Assembly (NCBI GenBank): GCA_902537575.1
Contig: CACBBX010000001.1
Location: forward strand, 1 to 64,000
Reading direction: 5' to 3'
Source of the DNA: an uncultured Pelagibacteraceae bacterium
GTDB taxonomy: Bacteria > Pseudomonadota > Alphaproteobacteria > Pelagibacterales > Pelagibacteraceae
Length of the DNA: 64,000 nt
Every line of letters begins with the position of its first letter. The first letter of the stretch is position 1. Below are positions 9,491 to 19,357 of the stretch, one piece after another. Below the pieces are notes generated by a model. That model saw only the letters and a program-made list of their open reading frames with translations. It ran no database searches and had not been told where the DNA came from. A program made the position numbers and the translations under genes.

Positions 9491-10117
9491 ATGAATCAAA
9501 AAAACTCACTTAAGCTTAATAGTTGTTTTCTGGATTTAGATGATCCAATACAATTATTTGATACTTGGATGGAAGAGGCAAAAAAAACTGAGCCAAACGA
9601 CCCAAACGCAGTAGCATTAGCAACATCAAGCAAAAATAACCTCCCATCTGTAAGAATGGTCTTATTAAAAGACTTTAGTCAAAATGGATTTGTATTTTAT
9701 ACAAATTTAGATAGTCAAAAAGGACACGAACTAAAACAAAATCCAAATGTAGCAATGTGTTTTCATTGGAAAAGTTTACTAAGACAAATTAGAGTTAATG
9801 GCACAGTTTCATTGGTTCCTAAAGAAGTTGCAGATGAATATTATAATTCAAGAAGTTATGATAGCAGAATTGGAGCATGGGCATCTAAACAGAGCAGAGA
9901 ACTTAGAAATAGAGATCAATTAGATAGTTCCATTAAAGAATATAAAAAAAAATACCCAAATAAAAATAAAGTTCCACGACCAAATTATTGGTCAGGATGG
10001 AACTTGTCTCCCACAAGTATTGAATTCTGGCTCGATGGAGAAAATAGAATTCATGAAAGATTAAAATATACAAAAAATTCTAAAGGACAATGGATCAGGT
10101 CTCTTTTGAGCCCTTAA
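9491..10117 (+). CDS. pdxH: Pyridoxamine/pyridoxine 5'-phosphate oxidase
   Basis: A 208-residue FMN enzyme that oxidises pyridoxamine 5'-phosphate or pyridoxine 5'-phosphate to pyridoxal 5'-phosphate. The FMN-binding PNAVALATSSKNNLPSVRMVLLKD region (NAVALATS...PSVRMVLLK) and the C-terminal signature PNYWSGWNLSPTSIEFW are both complete. Length is typical. Its stop codon overlaps the stop of the convergent polyprenyl synthase gene by 4 bp. Upstream it shares the short palindromic intergenic region with aroC. Confidence 0.96.
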   Translation: MNQKNSLKLNSCFLDLDDPIQLFDTWMEEAKKTEPNDPNAVALATSSKNNLPSVRMVLLKDFSQNGFVFYTNLDSQKGHELKQNPNVAMCFHWKSLLRQIRVNGTVSLVPKEVADEYYNSRSYDSRIGAWASKQSRELRNRDQLDSSIKEYKKKYPNKNKVPRPNYWSGWNLSPTSIEFWLDGENRIHERLKYTKNSKGQWIRSLLSP

Positions 10118-11127
10118 AAACTTCTAGATAAGCTAAATGTTGTTAGTTTTTTTAAAATTTCTTTTTCCTTGGTATCTTTAAAAACACTCAATGAATTAGA
10201 AGCAAGATTAATATAATGTTGTGCTTTCTGGTAGCACTCATTTATAATTTTGTGTTTATTTATTAATGTAATTGTTTTATCTAAATCGTCTTTATTTCTT
10301 ATTTCTTTATTAAAAATATTAATTAAGTTATTTTTTTCACCTGTCTCCAACTTTTGATAAAGTAAAATTATTGGAAGTGTTATTTTTCCTTCGAAAAAAT
10401 CTTGACCTATTTTCTTTCCAAACAATTTAAGTTCAGCGTTGTAGTCAAGTGTATCATCAGCAATTTGGAAAGTAAGTCCAAGATTTCTTCCATAAAATTC
10501 AAGTGCATCTTTTTCTTTTTTATTACTATCAGATAAAATTGCACCAACCTTTGTAGCTGCTGCAAATAACTCAGCAGTTTTCGCAGAAATAATTTTTAAG
10601 TAAGTCTCCTCTAACATATCAACTTCACCTTTATGTTGAAGCTGTAAAACTTCTCCTTGAGCTATTTTTGATGATGTAGATGATAATAGTTTCAGCACTT
10701 CTATATTGCCATCTTCGACCATCATCTCAAAACACCTACTTAGCAAATAGTCACCTACTAAAACTGATGAATGATTATTCCAAACTTTATTTAAAGTTTT
10801 TTTTCCTCTCCTAACCACACCTTCATCTATAACGTCATCATGCATCAAAGTTGCACTATGTATCAATTCAACACATGCAGCCAAATTAACATCCCTTGAA
10901 CCTTTTCTATAGCCACATAATTTTGCAGTTCCTAAAGTTAGTAGAGCTCTCAACCTTTTACCACCAGTTTTCATATGATAGTCAGTCATTTTTTGAACTA
11001 ACTCTACGTCGCTAATTAATTTAGTTTTAATTTTTTCCTCAGTTAAAATAAGCTTGTCTTCAAGAGAATCCTTTAATTGAAAATAGGAATTATTTATTTG
11101 ATTTTTAAGCTGTACGACCGATCCCAT
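10114..11127 (-). CDS. ispB: Long-chain polyprenyl diphosphate synthase
   Basis: A 337-residue all-trans prenyl synthase of the octaprenyl/decaprenyl type, which would build the ubiquinone side chain. The first aspartate motif is LMHDDVIDEGVVRRG and the second QIADDTLDYNAE; GGKRLRALLTLG is the isopentenyl-binding region. This is the second prenyl synthase in the window; unlike IspA it has a small residue arrangement before the first DDxxD that fits a long-chain enzyme. Product chain length is inferred from family resemblance. The gene ends in a 4-bp overlap with convergent pdxH. Confidence 0.88.
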   Translation of the reverse strand: MGSVVQLKNQINNSYFQLKDSLEDKLILTEEKIKTKLISDVELVQKMTDYHMKTGGKRLRALLTLGTAKLCGYRKGSRDVNLAACVELIHSATLMHDDVIDEGVVRRGKKTLNKVWNNHSSVLVGDYLLSRCFEMMVEDGNIEVLKLLSSTSSKIAQGEVLQLQHKGEVDMLEETYLKIISAKTAELFAAATKVGAILSDSNKKEKDALEFYGRNLGLTFQIADDTLDYNAELKLFGKKIGQDFFEGKITLPIILLYQKLETGEKNNLINIFNKEIRNKDDLDKTITLINKHKIINECYQKAQHYINLASNSLSVFKDTKEKEILKKLTTFSLSRSF

Positions 11128-11241
11128 ATTAAATTTAAACTAGTATAATTAACTTTTATTTATTACTTATCAATTGACGCACCTTATTCTTCAATTATAA
11201 GTAGTCTTTATATTCAACTAATAACCTTATATGAAATATTT

Positions 11242-12045
11242 ATGTTCTCTTTTTTTAAAAAAAAAAAAATAGTAGCTCACTTAAAGCTTAGCGGTGTGAT
11301 AGGAAATGCAGGAAAATTTAAACAAGGTATTGATTTTGCTGGCCAGGAAGAGACAATTAAAAAAGCTTTTTCATTAAAAAAAGCTAAATGTGTTGCAATT
11401 ACTATAAATTCACCAGGAGGATCACCTGTCCAATCCCATCTTATTTATAGTTTAATTAGACAGCAAGCAAGAAAAAATAAGAAACACGTAATAGTATTTG
11501 CAGAGGATGTTGCCGCGTCCGGAGGCTATCTTATTGCATGTGCTGGGGATGAAATTTATGCAAATTCAAGTTCTATTATAGGATCAATTGGAGTCATCTA
11601 CTCATCATTTGGTTTTACAGAATTAATAAAAAAAATTGGTGTTGAGAGAAGAGTTCATACCGCTGGCAAAAATAAGAGTACTCTTGATCCTTTTCTTGAA
11701 GAAAAAAATGAAGATATAGAAAGACTTAAAAATATTCAGTTAGACTTACATAAAGATTTTATTAATGTTGTTGAAAAAAGTAGAGGCACTAAATTACAAA
11801 AATCCGATATTGAACTTTTTTCAGGTGAATTTTGGTCAGGTAGTAAATCAAAAACTTTAGGATTAATAGACGGAATAGGAAACGCTCACGAAGTTTTGAA
11901 AGAAAAATATGGAGATGACGTAATAATTAAAAAATTTGAAAAGACCAAAGGATGGCTAAGTCAAAAACTTTCTTCCTCTAATCACATAGATCAATTTGCA
12001 AATATTTTAGATGAGAGGTCAATCTGGCAAAGATATGGTTTCTAA
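11242..12045 (+). CDS. S49 family serine peptidase (SohB/SppA-like)
   Basis: This 267-residue protein belongs to the S49 (protease IV/SohB) family. The region [19 protein letters not shown] carries the predicted nucleophilic serine, [12 protein letters not shown] is the conserved glycine-rich turn, and the lysine of [10 protein letters not shown] is the likely general base. It is short, with one catalytic domain and no clear N-terminal membrane anchor; the N-terminus [10 protein letters not shown] is just basic. S49 enzymes degrade cleaved signal peptides or membrane protein fragments. The gene begins with a 13-A run that is a slippage-prone site. It overlaps the start of glyQ. Confidence 0.88.
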   Translation: MFSFFKKKKIVAHLKLSGVIGNAGKFKQGIDFAGQEETIKKAFSLKKAKCVAITINSPGGSPVQSHLIYSLIRQQARKNKKHVIVFAEDVAASGGYLIACAGDEIYANSSSIIGSIGVIYSSFGFTELIKKIGVERRVHTAGKNKSTLDPFLEEKNEDIERLKNIQLDLHKDFINVVEKSRGTKLQKSDIELFSGEFWSGSKSKTLGLIDGIGNAHEVLKEKYGDDVIIKKFEKTKGWLSQKLSSSNHIDQFANILDERSIWQRYGF

Positions 12046-12937
12046 AAATAAAAATAAAAATAAAAATAAAAAAAAACAAAAATCAAAATTTCAAACATTT
12101 CAAGAAACTATTTTAAATTTACAAAAATTTTGGAGCAAACAAGGATGTATTATTCTTCAGCCGTACGACATGGAAGTTGGAGCTGGAACCTTCCATCCTG
12201 CTACAACACTTAGATCGTTGGGCAGGCAACCTTGGAAAGCCGCTTATGTTCAACCATCAAGAAGACCAACCGATGGTAGATATGGTGAAAATCCAAATAG
12301 ACTTCAACATTATTATCAATTTCAAGTTTTGATTAAACCCTCTCCTGAAAATATAAAAAGGGTATATTTAAATAGTCTTACTACAATTGGAATTCATCAC
12401 AATGATCATGATATAAGATTTGTAGAAGATGATTGGGAAAGTCCTACATTAGGTGCAGCTGGCTTAGGCTGGGAAGTTTGGTGCGATGGAATGGAGATTA
12501 CTCAATTCACTTACTTTCAACAAATGGCAGGTTATGAATGCAAACCAGTCTCAGTAGAAATTACTTATGGTTTAGAGAGAATCTGTATGTTTACACAGCA
12601 ACAGAAAAATGTTTATGATTTGTTGTGGAATGAAGAGGATGTAAAATATAGAGAGGTTTTTCACCAAGCTGAAAAAGAGTTTTCTGCTTATAATTTTGAG
12701 CATGCCAATGTTGAACAACTATTCAAAATGTTTGATATGCACGAGTCAGAAGCAAAATCATTAGTTGAAAAAAAAGTTTCACTCCCTGCCTATGATCAAT
12801 GTTTAAAAGCAAGTCATGTGTTTAACATTTTAGATGCTAGGGGAGCAATAAGTGTTGCGCAAAGAGCAGGTTACATTGGAAGAATTCGTGACATTACTAA
12901 ATCTGCAGCTGGGATTTGGATAGATAGTCAAAATTAA
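12035..12937 (+). CDS. glyQ: Glycyl-tRNA synthetase alpha subunit
   Basis: The catalytic alpha subunit of the tetrameric bacterial glycyl-tRNA synthetase. [19 protein letters not shown] and [11 protein letters not shown] are signature sequences. The ORF track starts at 12011 (MRGQSGKDM); I prefer the second methionine at 12035 (MVSKNK), which reduces the overlap with the peptidase gene to 11 bp. Either way the N-terminus carries an unusual Lys-Asn tract, [15 protein letters not shown], encoded by a 6-bp tandem repeat. Three bases separate it from glyS, so the two subunits are co-translated. Confidence 0.93.
   Translation: MVSKNKNKNKNKKKQKSKFQTFQETILNLQKFWSKQGCIILQPYDMEVGAGTFHPATTLRSLGRQPWKAAYVQPSRRPTDGRYGENPNRLQHYYQFQVLIKPSPENIKRVYLNSLTTIGIHHNDHDIRFVEDDWESPTLGAAGLGWEVWCDGMEITQFTYFQQMAGYECKPVSVEITYGLERICMFTQQQKNVYDLLWNEEDVKYREVFHQAEKEFSAYNFEHANVEQLFKMFDMHESEAKSLVEKKVSLPAYDQCLKASHVFNILDARGAISVAQRAGYIGRIRDITKSAAGIWIDSQN
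12043..12072 (+). repeat. AAAAAT hexanucleotide tandem repeat in glyQ
   Basis: About four to five tandem copies of the hexamer AAAAAT/TAAAAA lie at the 5' end of glyQ and encode alternating Lys and Asn. Because the unit is 6 bp, gain or loss of a copy would keep the reading frame and only change the length of a basic, disordered N-terminal tail. Confidence 0.7.
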
Positions 12938-12939
12938 TA

Positions 12940-15009
12940 ATGTCTGAGTTTTTTTTAGAACTATTTAGTGAGGAAATACCTGCGGGTCTTCAAAAAAATT
13001 TAAGGGAGAAATTATTGAAATCTTTTAATGATTTCTTTGAAGGGAAACTTATTTCATTTAAAAAAAGTTTTTCCTATTCAACCCCAAATAGATTGATAAT
13101 ATTATTTGAAGGGGTTCAAAAACAAGTAGTTCTTAAATCTGAGGAAATTAAAGGTCCCAGTACAAAAGCTCCTGAATTAGCTATCGAGGGCTTTATACGA
13201 TCAAATAAAATTTTAAAACAAAATCTTTATGAAAAGGAAACAGAAAAAGGTAACTTTTTCTTCTTTAAAACAAAATCAAAAAAACTTTATACCCATGAAT
13301 TATTAGAAGAGTTTGTTCCAAAAATATTAGACAGAATTCAATGGACAAAATCAATGCGTTGGGGTGATTTTAGTATGCAGTGGGGCAGACCATTGAAATC
13401 TATTTTGGCAATATTTAATAAAAAGACGCTAATTTTTCAATTTCATCATATTCGATCATCTAATTTAACTTTTATAGATAAAGATTTTGAGGAAAAAAGA
13501 AAAAAGTTTTCTGATTTTAAAGAATATAAAAATTTCTTTAAAAAGGAACAAGTAATAATTGATCAAGCTGAAAGAAAAAAAATTATTGAGAAAAAATTTA
13601 ATTTACTTTTAAAAAAGAAAAATATTACTATAGAGCAAAATCCAAAGCTATTGGAAGAAGTTGTTGATTTAATAGATCAACCCAATGTTATTGTTTGCCA
13701 GTTTGATAAAAAATTTTTAAAAATACCTAAAGAGATTCTAATAATCACAATGCAGCATCATCAAAAATATTTCCCCACTTTTGATAATAAGGGAAATATA
13801 ACAAATGAATTTTTAGTTGTATCAAACAAAAAAGATCAAAAAGGATTAATTAAGATAGGTAACGAGAGAGTAGTAGAAGCAAGACTTACAGATGCAGAAT
13901 TCTTCTGGCAAAAAGATAAATCTCAAAACTTAGTAAAACAAGTCTCAAGTTTAAAGTCTATGAATTATTTTAAAGGATTAGGAAGTTATTACGATAAAGT
14001 TCAAAGAATGAGAAAGCTTGGAGGAATGCTTTCAGATGAGCTTTTAATAAGCAAAGAAAAAGTAGAGTTATCAGCCTCAATTTCTAAAGTTGATTTATTA
14101 TCAGAAATGGTAGGTGAGTTTCCTGAGCTTCAAGGGATTATGGGTGGTTATTTTTCTGAGGCACAAGGTTTTGACAAGGATGTAGCACTATCAATAAGTG
14201 AACAATATTTACCTTCAGGGTCTGGGTCAAAGGTTCCCAAAAAACCTTTTAGTATAGCATTAGCTTTATCAGACAAAATAGATACCCTTGTAGGTTTTTT
14301 TGGAATTAATCAAAAGCCAACAAGCTCTAAAGATCCATTTGCTCTTAGAAGATTAACTTTAGGAGTAATAAGAATAATTGTCGAAAATAAAAATTATATT
14401 AAAATTAGAGATTTGATTAACTATTCAGCTTCTCTTTATATGGATCAAGGCTTCAAATTTGAAAACCAATTTCTTCAAAAAGAACTTTCTGAATTTCTAA
14501 TTGACCGACTAAAATTCTATATGAAAGAAGAAAATATTCGAAATGATATTATCCAAGCATCTATAAGTTCACATAATTTAGATCAAATTGTGATAATTTT
14601 TGAAAAGGCAAAATATTTAGACAAAATAATTTCTAAATCAAACGGACACGATATAATATCAAGCTACAAAAGAGCCTCAAACATCTTGGAAAGTGAGTTG
14701 AGAGGACAAAATTTTGATCTTTCTAATACAACTGACCCTGGTGTTTTCAAGACAGATTTTGAAAAAAATTTGTTTAAAAAAATAAATGAATTAAGAAAAT
14801 ATTTTTCTTCAATTAATAAAGATGAAGTTTATTCCGAAACTTTAGATAACTTATTAGATGCCAAAAAAGTAATTAACGATTTTTTTGACAACGTAATAGT
14901 TAATGATGTTGATCCAGGTATTCGAAAAAATAGACTAGAACTTCTTCAAATCTTATGTAAAACCTTTAATAACTATGTTAATTTTTCTCTAGTAGACTCC
15001 CAAAAATGA
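12940..15009 (+). CDS. glyS: Glycyl-tRNA synthetase beta subunit
   Basis: The 689-residue beta subunit recognises tRNA-Gly and completes the alpha2-beta2 enzyme with GlyQ. The N-terminal ELFSEEIPAGLQ, the central TMQHHQKYFPTFD and VVEARLTDAEFFW, and KDPFALRRLTLGVIRI are conserved family blocks, with an HD-like and a DALR-type anticodon-binding region toward the C-terminus. Length is normal. The stop overlaps the start of ppdK by 4 bp. Confidence 0.95.
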   Translation: MSEFFLELFSEEIPAGLQKNLREKLLKSFNDFFEGKLISFKKSFSYSTPNRLIILFEGVQKQVVLKSEEIKGPSTKAPELAIEGFIRSNKILKQNLYEKETEKGNFFFFKTKSKKLYTHELLEEFVPKILDRIQWTKSMRWGDFSMQWGRPLKSILAIFNKKTLIFQFHHIRSSNLTFIDKDFEEKRKKFSDFKEYKNFFKKEQVIIDQAERKKIIEKKFNLLLKKKNITIEQNPKLLEEVVDLIDQPNVIVCQFDKKFLKIPKEILIITMQHHQKYFPTFDNKGNITNEFLVVSNKKDQKGLIKIGNERVVEARLTDAEFFWQKDKSQNLVKQVSSLKSMNYFKGLGSYYDKVQRMRKLGGMLSDELLISKEKVELSASISKVDLLSEMVGEFPELQGIMGGYFSEAQGFDKDVALSISEQYLPSGSGSKVPKKPFSIALALSDKIDTLVGFFGINQKPTSSKDPFALRRLTLGVIRIIVENKNYIKIRDLINYSASLYMDQGFKFENQFLQKELSEFLIDRLKFYMKEENIRNDIIQASISSHNLDQIVIIFEKAKYLDKIISKSNGHDIISSYKRASNILESELRGQNFDLSNTTDPGVFKTDFEKNLFKKINELRKYFSSINKDEVYSETLDNLLDAKKVINDFFDNVIVNDVDPGIRKNRLELLQILCKTFNNYVNFSLVDSQK

Positions 15010-17663
15010 AAAAACTAATTTTAAATTTCAAATCTAAAGATAGTAAAAAAATTAAAATCCCAAAAAATTTTTTGGGTGGAAAAGGTGCAAATCTTTCTGA
15101 AATGGGTCGAATGGGATTACCTGTTCCACCTGGATTTACTATTTCAACGAAAGTATGTGATTTATTTTATAAAGATAAAAAAAAACTTAATAAAAGTATA
15201 ATCACATCAATTAAAAAAGAACTAAAGGCTATTGAGAAGGAAGTTTCAAAAAAATTTGGTGATTTAAAAAATCCATTATTACTTTCAGTTAGATCTGGAG
15301 CTAGAGTTTCTATGCCTGGTATGATGGATACAATTTTAAATTTAGGGTTAAACGATAAAACTGTTAAGGCTCTAGCGTCAAAAACCTTTAATGGTCGATT
15401 TGCCAAAGATAGCTATAGAAGGTTTATTCAAATGTATGGCAATGTAGTAATGGGCGTTGAAGGGTATCATTTTGAGGAATTAATTGAGAATTACAAACTT
15501 ACGAAAGGTGTTTTATTAGATACTGATTTAGATGAAAAAGATTGGGATGGACTTATTGAAGATTTTAAAAGAACAGTTAAGGAAAAAGCAAATAGAGATT
15601 TTCCACAAGATGTTCATGAACAGTTATTGGGAGCAATTAGTGCAGTATTTCTGTCTTGGGATAGCAAGAGAGCAAAAGTTTATAGAAAATTAAATCATAT
15701 ACCTGCTGAGTGGGGTACAGCAGTTAATGTTCAATCAATGGTTTTTGGAAATATGGGAGATGACTGTGCAACTGGAGTTGTTTTCACAAGAAATCCATCA
15801 GATGGTTTAAACGAAATTTATGGAGAATATTTAATAAATGCACAAGGGGAAGACGTTGTAGCTGGCACAAGAACACCACAATACATAACAAAAAAAGCAA
15901 GAAAAAATGCAAAAGTTAAAGCTCTATCAATGGAAGAGTCTATGCCTAAAGTTTATAAACAACTTTATAAGATCCTAAAAAAATTAGAAAAGCATTACAA
16001 AGACATGCAAGATGTAGAGTTTACAGTTGAAAACAAAAAGTTATGGATGCTTCAAACACGTTCTGGAAAAAGAACTGCAAAATCTGCCGTCAAAATTGCA
16101 GTTGACATGGTTAAAGAAAAATTAATTTCAAAAAAAGAGGCTGTGTTAAGAATTGATCCAAATTCACTTGATACACTTCTCCATCCAACTCTAGATGAAA
16201 AAAGTTCGATTAATGTTATTGCAAATGGCTTGCCTGCATCACCAGGTGCTGCGAGCGGTAAAGTTGTATTTACATCTGAAGAAGCAGAAAGGCTGACATC
16301 AATGATGCAGGACGCAATTTTAGTTAGAATAGAAACTTCTCCTGAGGATATACAAGGTATGCATGCAGCAAAAGGAATATTAACTGCAAGAGGTGGGATG
16401 ACAAGTCATGCTGCTGTTGTAGCAAGAGGGATGGGAAGGCCCTGCGTTTCAGGATCAAGTGAAATTGATATAAATTATGAAAATAAGTCTTTTAAAACAT
16501 CGAAAGTCGAAATTAAAGAGGGAGATATAATAACGATTGATGGCTCAACAGGAAGAATAATTGAAGGTAGCGTTGATACTGTAAAGCCAGAAATATCTGG
16601 TGATTTTTCTAAATTAATGAATTGGGCTGATAATTATCGAAAATTAAATATTCGAACAAATTCAGAAACTTCAAAAGATACAAAAATCGCAAAAGATTTT
16701 GGCGCTGAGGGTATTGGACTTTGTAGAACTGAGCACATGTTTTTTGATGAAGAGAGAATTTTATCTGTCAGAGAAATGATTCTATCTAAAACTAAAGAGG
16801 ACAGAGCTAAAGCTTTAGATAAACTTTTACCACATCAAAAAAAAGACTTTACTGAAATTTTTAAGATTATGAATGGCTTACCAGTTACAGTGAGATTATT
16901 GGATCCTCCTCTGCATGAATTTTTACCAAAAACAAATAAAGAAATTAGTGAATTAGCAGAAACTGCTAATATTTCTAAAAAAGAGGTTGAAACAAGGATT
17001 GAGGAGCTTCACGAACACAATCCAATGCTAGGTCACAGAGGTTGCAGGTTAGCAATATCATTCCCTGAAATATATGAGATGCAATGTAGAGCAATTTTTG
17101 AAGCATTATGTGAACTTAAAAAAAATAAAATTAATTCAGCTTTTCCTGAAATAATGATTCCATTAGTTTCTACAGAGGCTGAAATTAAAATAATGAAAGA
17201 TTTAGTTAAAAGAATAGCAAGTAAAGTTCAAAAGGAAAATAAATTAAAAATAGACTTTATGGTTGGAACAATGATTGAGCTTCCAAGAGCAGCTATAAAG
17301 GCAAAAGAGATAGCAAAACACGCAGAATTTTTTAGTTTTGGAACAAATGATTTAACCCAAACAACCTTTGGAATAAGCAGAGATGATAGTGGAAAATTTT
17401 TAAATGATTACTTGGAAAATAAAATATTTTCTATTGATCCTTTTGTATCAATTGATGAAGGTGTTTCAGATTTAGTTGAGATTGCCGTTGCAAAAGGACA
17501 GAGCCAAAATAAAAATATAAAACTAGGGATTTGTGGTGAGCACGGTGGTGATCCCAAAAGTATTTCTTTTTGTGTAAAAGCAGGACTTAATTATGTGTCT
17601 TGTTCCCCTTATAGAGTACCAGTTGCAAGATTAGCTGCAGCACAAGCAGAGTTAAAAAAATAA
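15006..17663 (+). CDS. ppdK: Pyruvate, phosphate dikinase
   Basis: This 885-residue enzyme interconverts pyruvate, ATP and phosphate with phosphoenolpyruvate, AMP and pyrophosphate. The ATP-grasp domain comes first (GGKGANLSEMGRMGLPVPPGF), then the swivelling phosphohistidine domain with the catalytic histidine in GGMTSHAAVVARGMGRPC, and then the TIM-barrel PEP domain (GAEGIGLCRTEHMFF; GTNDLTQ; CGEHGGDP). All expected parts are present. It could support gluconeogenesis or pyrophosphate-linked glycolysis. It overlaps glyS by 4 bp, and a tmRNA 3'-end fragment lies 11 bp after its stop codon. Confidence 0.96.
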   Translation: MKKLILNFKSKDSKKIKIPKNFLGGKGANLSEMGRMGLPVPPGFTISTKVCDLFYKDKKKLNKSIITSIKKELKAIEKEVSKKFGDLKNPLLLSVRSGARVSMPGMMDTILNLGLNDKTVKALASKTFNGRFAKDSYRRFIQMYGNVVMGVEGYHFEELIENYKLTKGVLLDTDLDEKDWDGLIEDFKRTVKEKANRDFPQDVHEQLLGAISAVFLSWDSKRAKVYRKLNHIPAEWGTAVNVQSMVFGNMGDDCATGVVFTRNPSDGLNEIYGEYLINAQGEDVVAGTRTPQYITKKARKNAKVKALSMEESMPKVYKQLYKILKKLEKHYKDMQDVEFTVENKKLWMLQTRSGKRTAKSAVKIAVDMVKEKLISKKEAVLRIDPNSLDTLLHPTLDEKSSINVIANGLPASPGAASGKVVFTSEEAERLTSMMQDAILVRIETSPEDIQGMHAAKGILTARGGMTSHAAVVARGMGRPCVSGSSEIDINYENKSFKTSKVEIKEGDIITIDGSTGRIIEGSVDTVKPEISGDFSKLMNWADNYRKLNIRTNSETSKDTKIAKDFGAEGIGLCRTEHMFFDEERILSVREMILSKTKEDRAKALDKLLPHQKKDFTEIFKIMNGLPVTVRLLDPPLHEFLPKTNKEISELAETANISKKEVETRIEELHEHNPMLGHRGCRLAISFPEIYEMQCRAIFEALCELKKNKINSAFPEIMIPLVSTEAEIKIMKDLVKRIASKVQKENKLKIDFMVGTMIELPRAAIKAKEIAKHAEFFSFGTNDLTQTTFGISRDDSGKFLNDYLENKIFSIDPFVSIDEGVSDLVEIAVAKGQSQNKNIKLGICGEHGGDPKSISFCVKAGLNYVSCSPYRVPVARLAAAQAELKK

Positions 17664-17998
17664 TTATTTTAATTAGGAGGCTTTTTGTTGCCAGGTGCCC
17701 AAATCATGTTTTGAGAATAATCATTAAACATTATAACATTTAAAGTCTAGTATATCTGGGTTTCTAGCTCAAGGTGTGGAAACAAAGTATGTACGTGATG
17801 AGACAGATAAGAGTAAGAATTGATTCGACTAAGGTGTTATGTCTTTTGACCATACCTATAATCCCTAGAAGGATCCTAAAAAATAGCAAATAACAATAGT
17901 TTATTGATCAAATTAAAGTAAAGTGAAAATTTAAATTCCAATTGAAATGAAAAAAAATAATCTTTTTTTAGTTATTGTGTTAAATTTGATTAATTTAA
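17664..17998. other. Intergenic region with tmRNA-end copy and a GC-raised segment
   Basis: These 335 bases hold no recognisable gene. At the left edge is the 27-bp tmRNA 3'-end copy listed separately. From about 17750 to 17875 the sequence has clearly more G and C (roughly 39% by hand count) than ordinary intergenic DNA here, and contains short complementary arms such as GTTTC/GAAAC. Two tiny overlapping ORFs of 29 (minus, 17764-17853) and 34 (plus, 17789-17893) codons are visible, and neither resembles a known protein. The rest is AT-rich leader for the following gene. Confidence 0.5.
17674..17700 (-). repeat. Displaced copy of the tmRNA 3' end (putative att-like repeat)
   Basis: This 27-bp stretch matches the 3' end of the tmRNA coding piece (21328-21354) at 24 of 27 positions in the same orientation. 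The last 15 bases, TGTTGCCAGGTGCCC, are identical. No other tmRNA sequence is attached here. It starts 11 bp after the ppdK stop and marks the outer edge of the segment holding three sugar-nucleotide/methyltransferase genes. This is the pattern left when an element integrates into the 3' end of a tmRNA gene and rebuilds it. Confidence 0.7.
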
Positions 17999-19324
17999 AT
18001 GAAAATAACAATTATAGGTTTTGGTTACATTGGCTCTGTAATAGGAGCAGTTTTATCAAATAGAGGACATAAGGTTACTGCAATTGACAATAATAAAAAT
18101 TGTATCGATGAACTTAATAATGGAGTTTGTCATGTTCCAGAACCATTATTAAAAGAAATGATTTCAGAGTCTGTTAAATCTGGACTTCTTAGTGGATCGA
18201 TCTCTTATAAAGATGTTGGTACTAGTGATGTTATCTTAGTAACAGTTGGCACTTCTCTTTCTGATGAGAATGATGCAGATTTAACCGCGTTACATGATGT
18301 TTTTAAAAATCTATCCAATTATGTTAATGAGGGTCAAGTTATAATGATTAAGAGTACAGTTCCTCCTGGAGTTACAAGACTTTTAGTTAATAAGCATTTA
18401 GGTTCAAAAGATAATATTTTTGTTGGATTTTCTCCAGAAAGATTAGCTGAAGGAGATGCCATTAAAGAGCTTAAGGAATTACCAATAATTGTTGGTGGTA
18501 TTAATGATGCTAGTACTGAAAAATGTTCTAATTTCTGGGTTAAAGCGCTTGGCTCAGAAGTCATAACAGTCTCAAGTTGTGAGGCAGCAGAATTAGTAAA
18601 ATTGGCAAATAATCAATGGATAGATTTAAATATTGCACTAGCAAATGAGCTAGCTATTTTATGTGACTCTCTTCCATATAATATTGATATTCTTGAAATA
18701 ATAAGAGCAGCCAATTCATTGAAAAAAGGTCAACATTTTGTAAACTTTTTAACACCCTCTATAGGAGTAGGAGGATATTGTTTAACAAAAGACCCCTGGT
18801 TCGTTTCAACACTTGGAGAAAAAAATCATAGATCATTGCAATTACCTAGTGCTGGAAGATCTGTAAACGATAGCATGCCCCATTACTGTGCTAATAGAAT
18901 TATTAATAAATTGGGTCTTAATGGTATAAAAATAGAAGATGTTAAAGTTGCTATATTAGGCTACTCATTTAAAACTAATTCTGGTGATACTAGATTTTCT
19001 CCCATGATAACATTTGCTAAGCTTCTAATAGATCAAGGCTGTAATCAAATTACATTTTTTGACTCTACTATTGGATATAATGAACAAATTCAGGATCAAT
19101 TATTAAGAGTACACTCATGGCAGGAGTGTGTTAAAAAAGCTGACGTTGTAGTATTTGGGGCAGCTCATGATGATATAAAATCGATCAAAATTGATGATCT
19201 TAAAGAATTAATTAGTAAAAATGCTATAGTTTTTGATGGAAGACGTTTTTTTAACAAAAAAGAAATTGATATTATAAAAAAATTAGGACTAAATTATATG
19301 GGAGTTGGCCGCACATTTGGCTGA
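17999..19324 (+). CDS. UDP-sugar (UDP-glucose/UDP-ManNAc type) dehydrogenase
   Basis: A 441-residue NAD-dependent dehydrogenase that would oxidise the C6 hydroxyl of a nucleotide sugar to a uronic acid. The Rossmann motif GFGYIGSVIGAVLSNRGH starts at residue 7; TVPPGVT, FSPERLAEGDA and the catalytic-cysteine block GVGGYCLTKDPWF are visible. The last block is closer to N-acetyl-mannosamine or N-acetyl-glucosamine dehydrogenases (GGHC type) than to plain UDP-glucose dehydrogenase, so the exact sugar is open. It is the first of three genes in the putative tmRNA-associated island and probably acts with the epimerase that follows after 33 bp. Confidence 0.85.
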   Translation: MKITIIGFGYIGSVIGAVLSNRGHKVTAIDNNKNCIDELNNGVCHVPEPLLKEMISESVKSGLLSGSISYKDVGTSDVILVTVGTSLSDENDADLTALHDVFKNLSNYVNEGQVIMIKSTVPPGVTRLLVNKHLGSKDNIFVGFSPERLAEGDAIKELKELPIIVGGINDASTEKCSNFWVKALGSEVITVSSCEAAELVKLANNQWIDLNIALANELAILCDSLPYNIDILEIIRAANSLKKGQHFVNFLTPSIGVGGYCLTKDPWFVSTLGEKNHRSLQLPSAGRSVNDSMPHYCANRIINKLGLNGIKIEDVKVAILGYSFKTNSGDTRFSPMITFAKLLIDQGCNQITFFDSTIGYNEQIQDQLLRVHSWQECVKKADVVVFGAAHDDIKSIKIDDLKELISKNAIVFDGRRFFNKKEIDIIKKLGLNYMGVGRTFG

Positions 19325-19357
19325 TTTTTCAATTTAAATAATCATAGGTACTTTGTT

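Noticed and set aside
17825-17835. GATTCGACT on the plus strand resembling the tmRNA GATTCGACG signature
   Set aside because: It lacks the G-rich acceptor-stem start before it and no acceptor piece or tag frame lies nearby, so it is probably chance.
17789-17893. 34-codon plus-strand ORF in the gap after ppdK
   Set aside because: There is no ribosome-binding site or recognisable homology, and it overlaps another tiny ORF on the opposite strand, so it was not listed as a gene.
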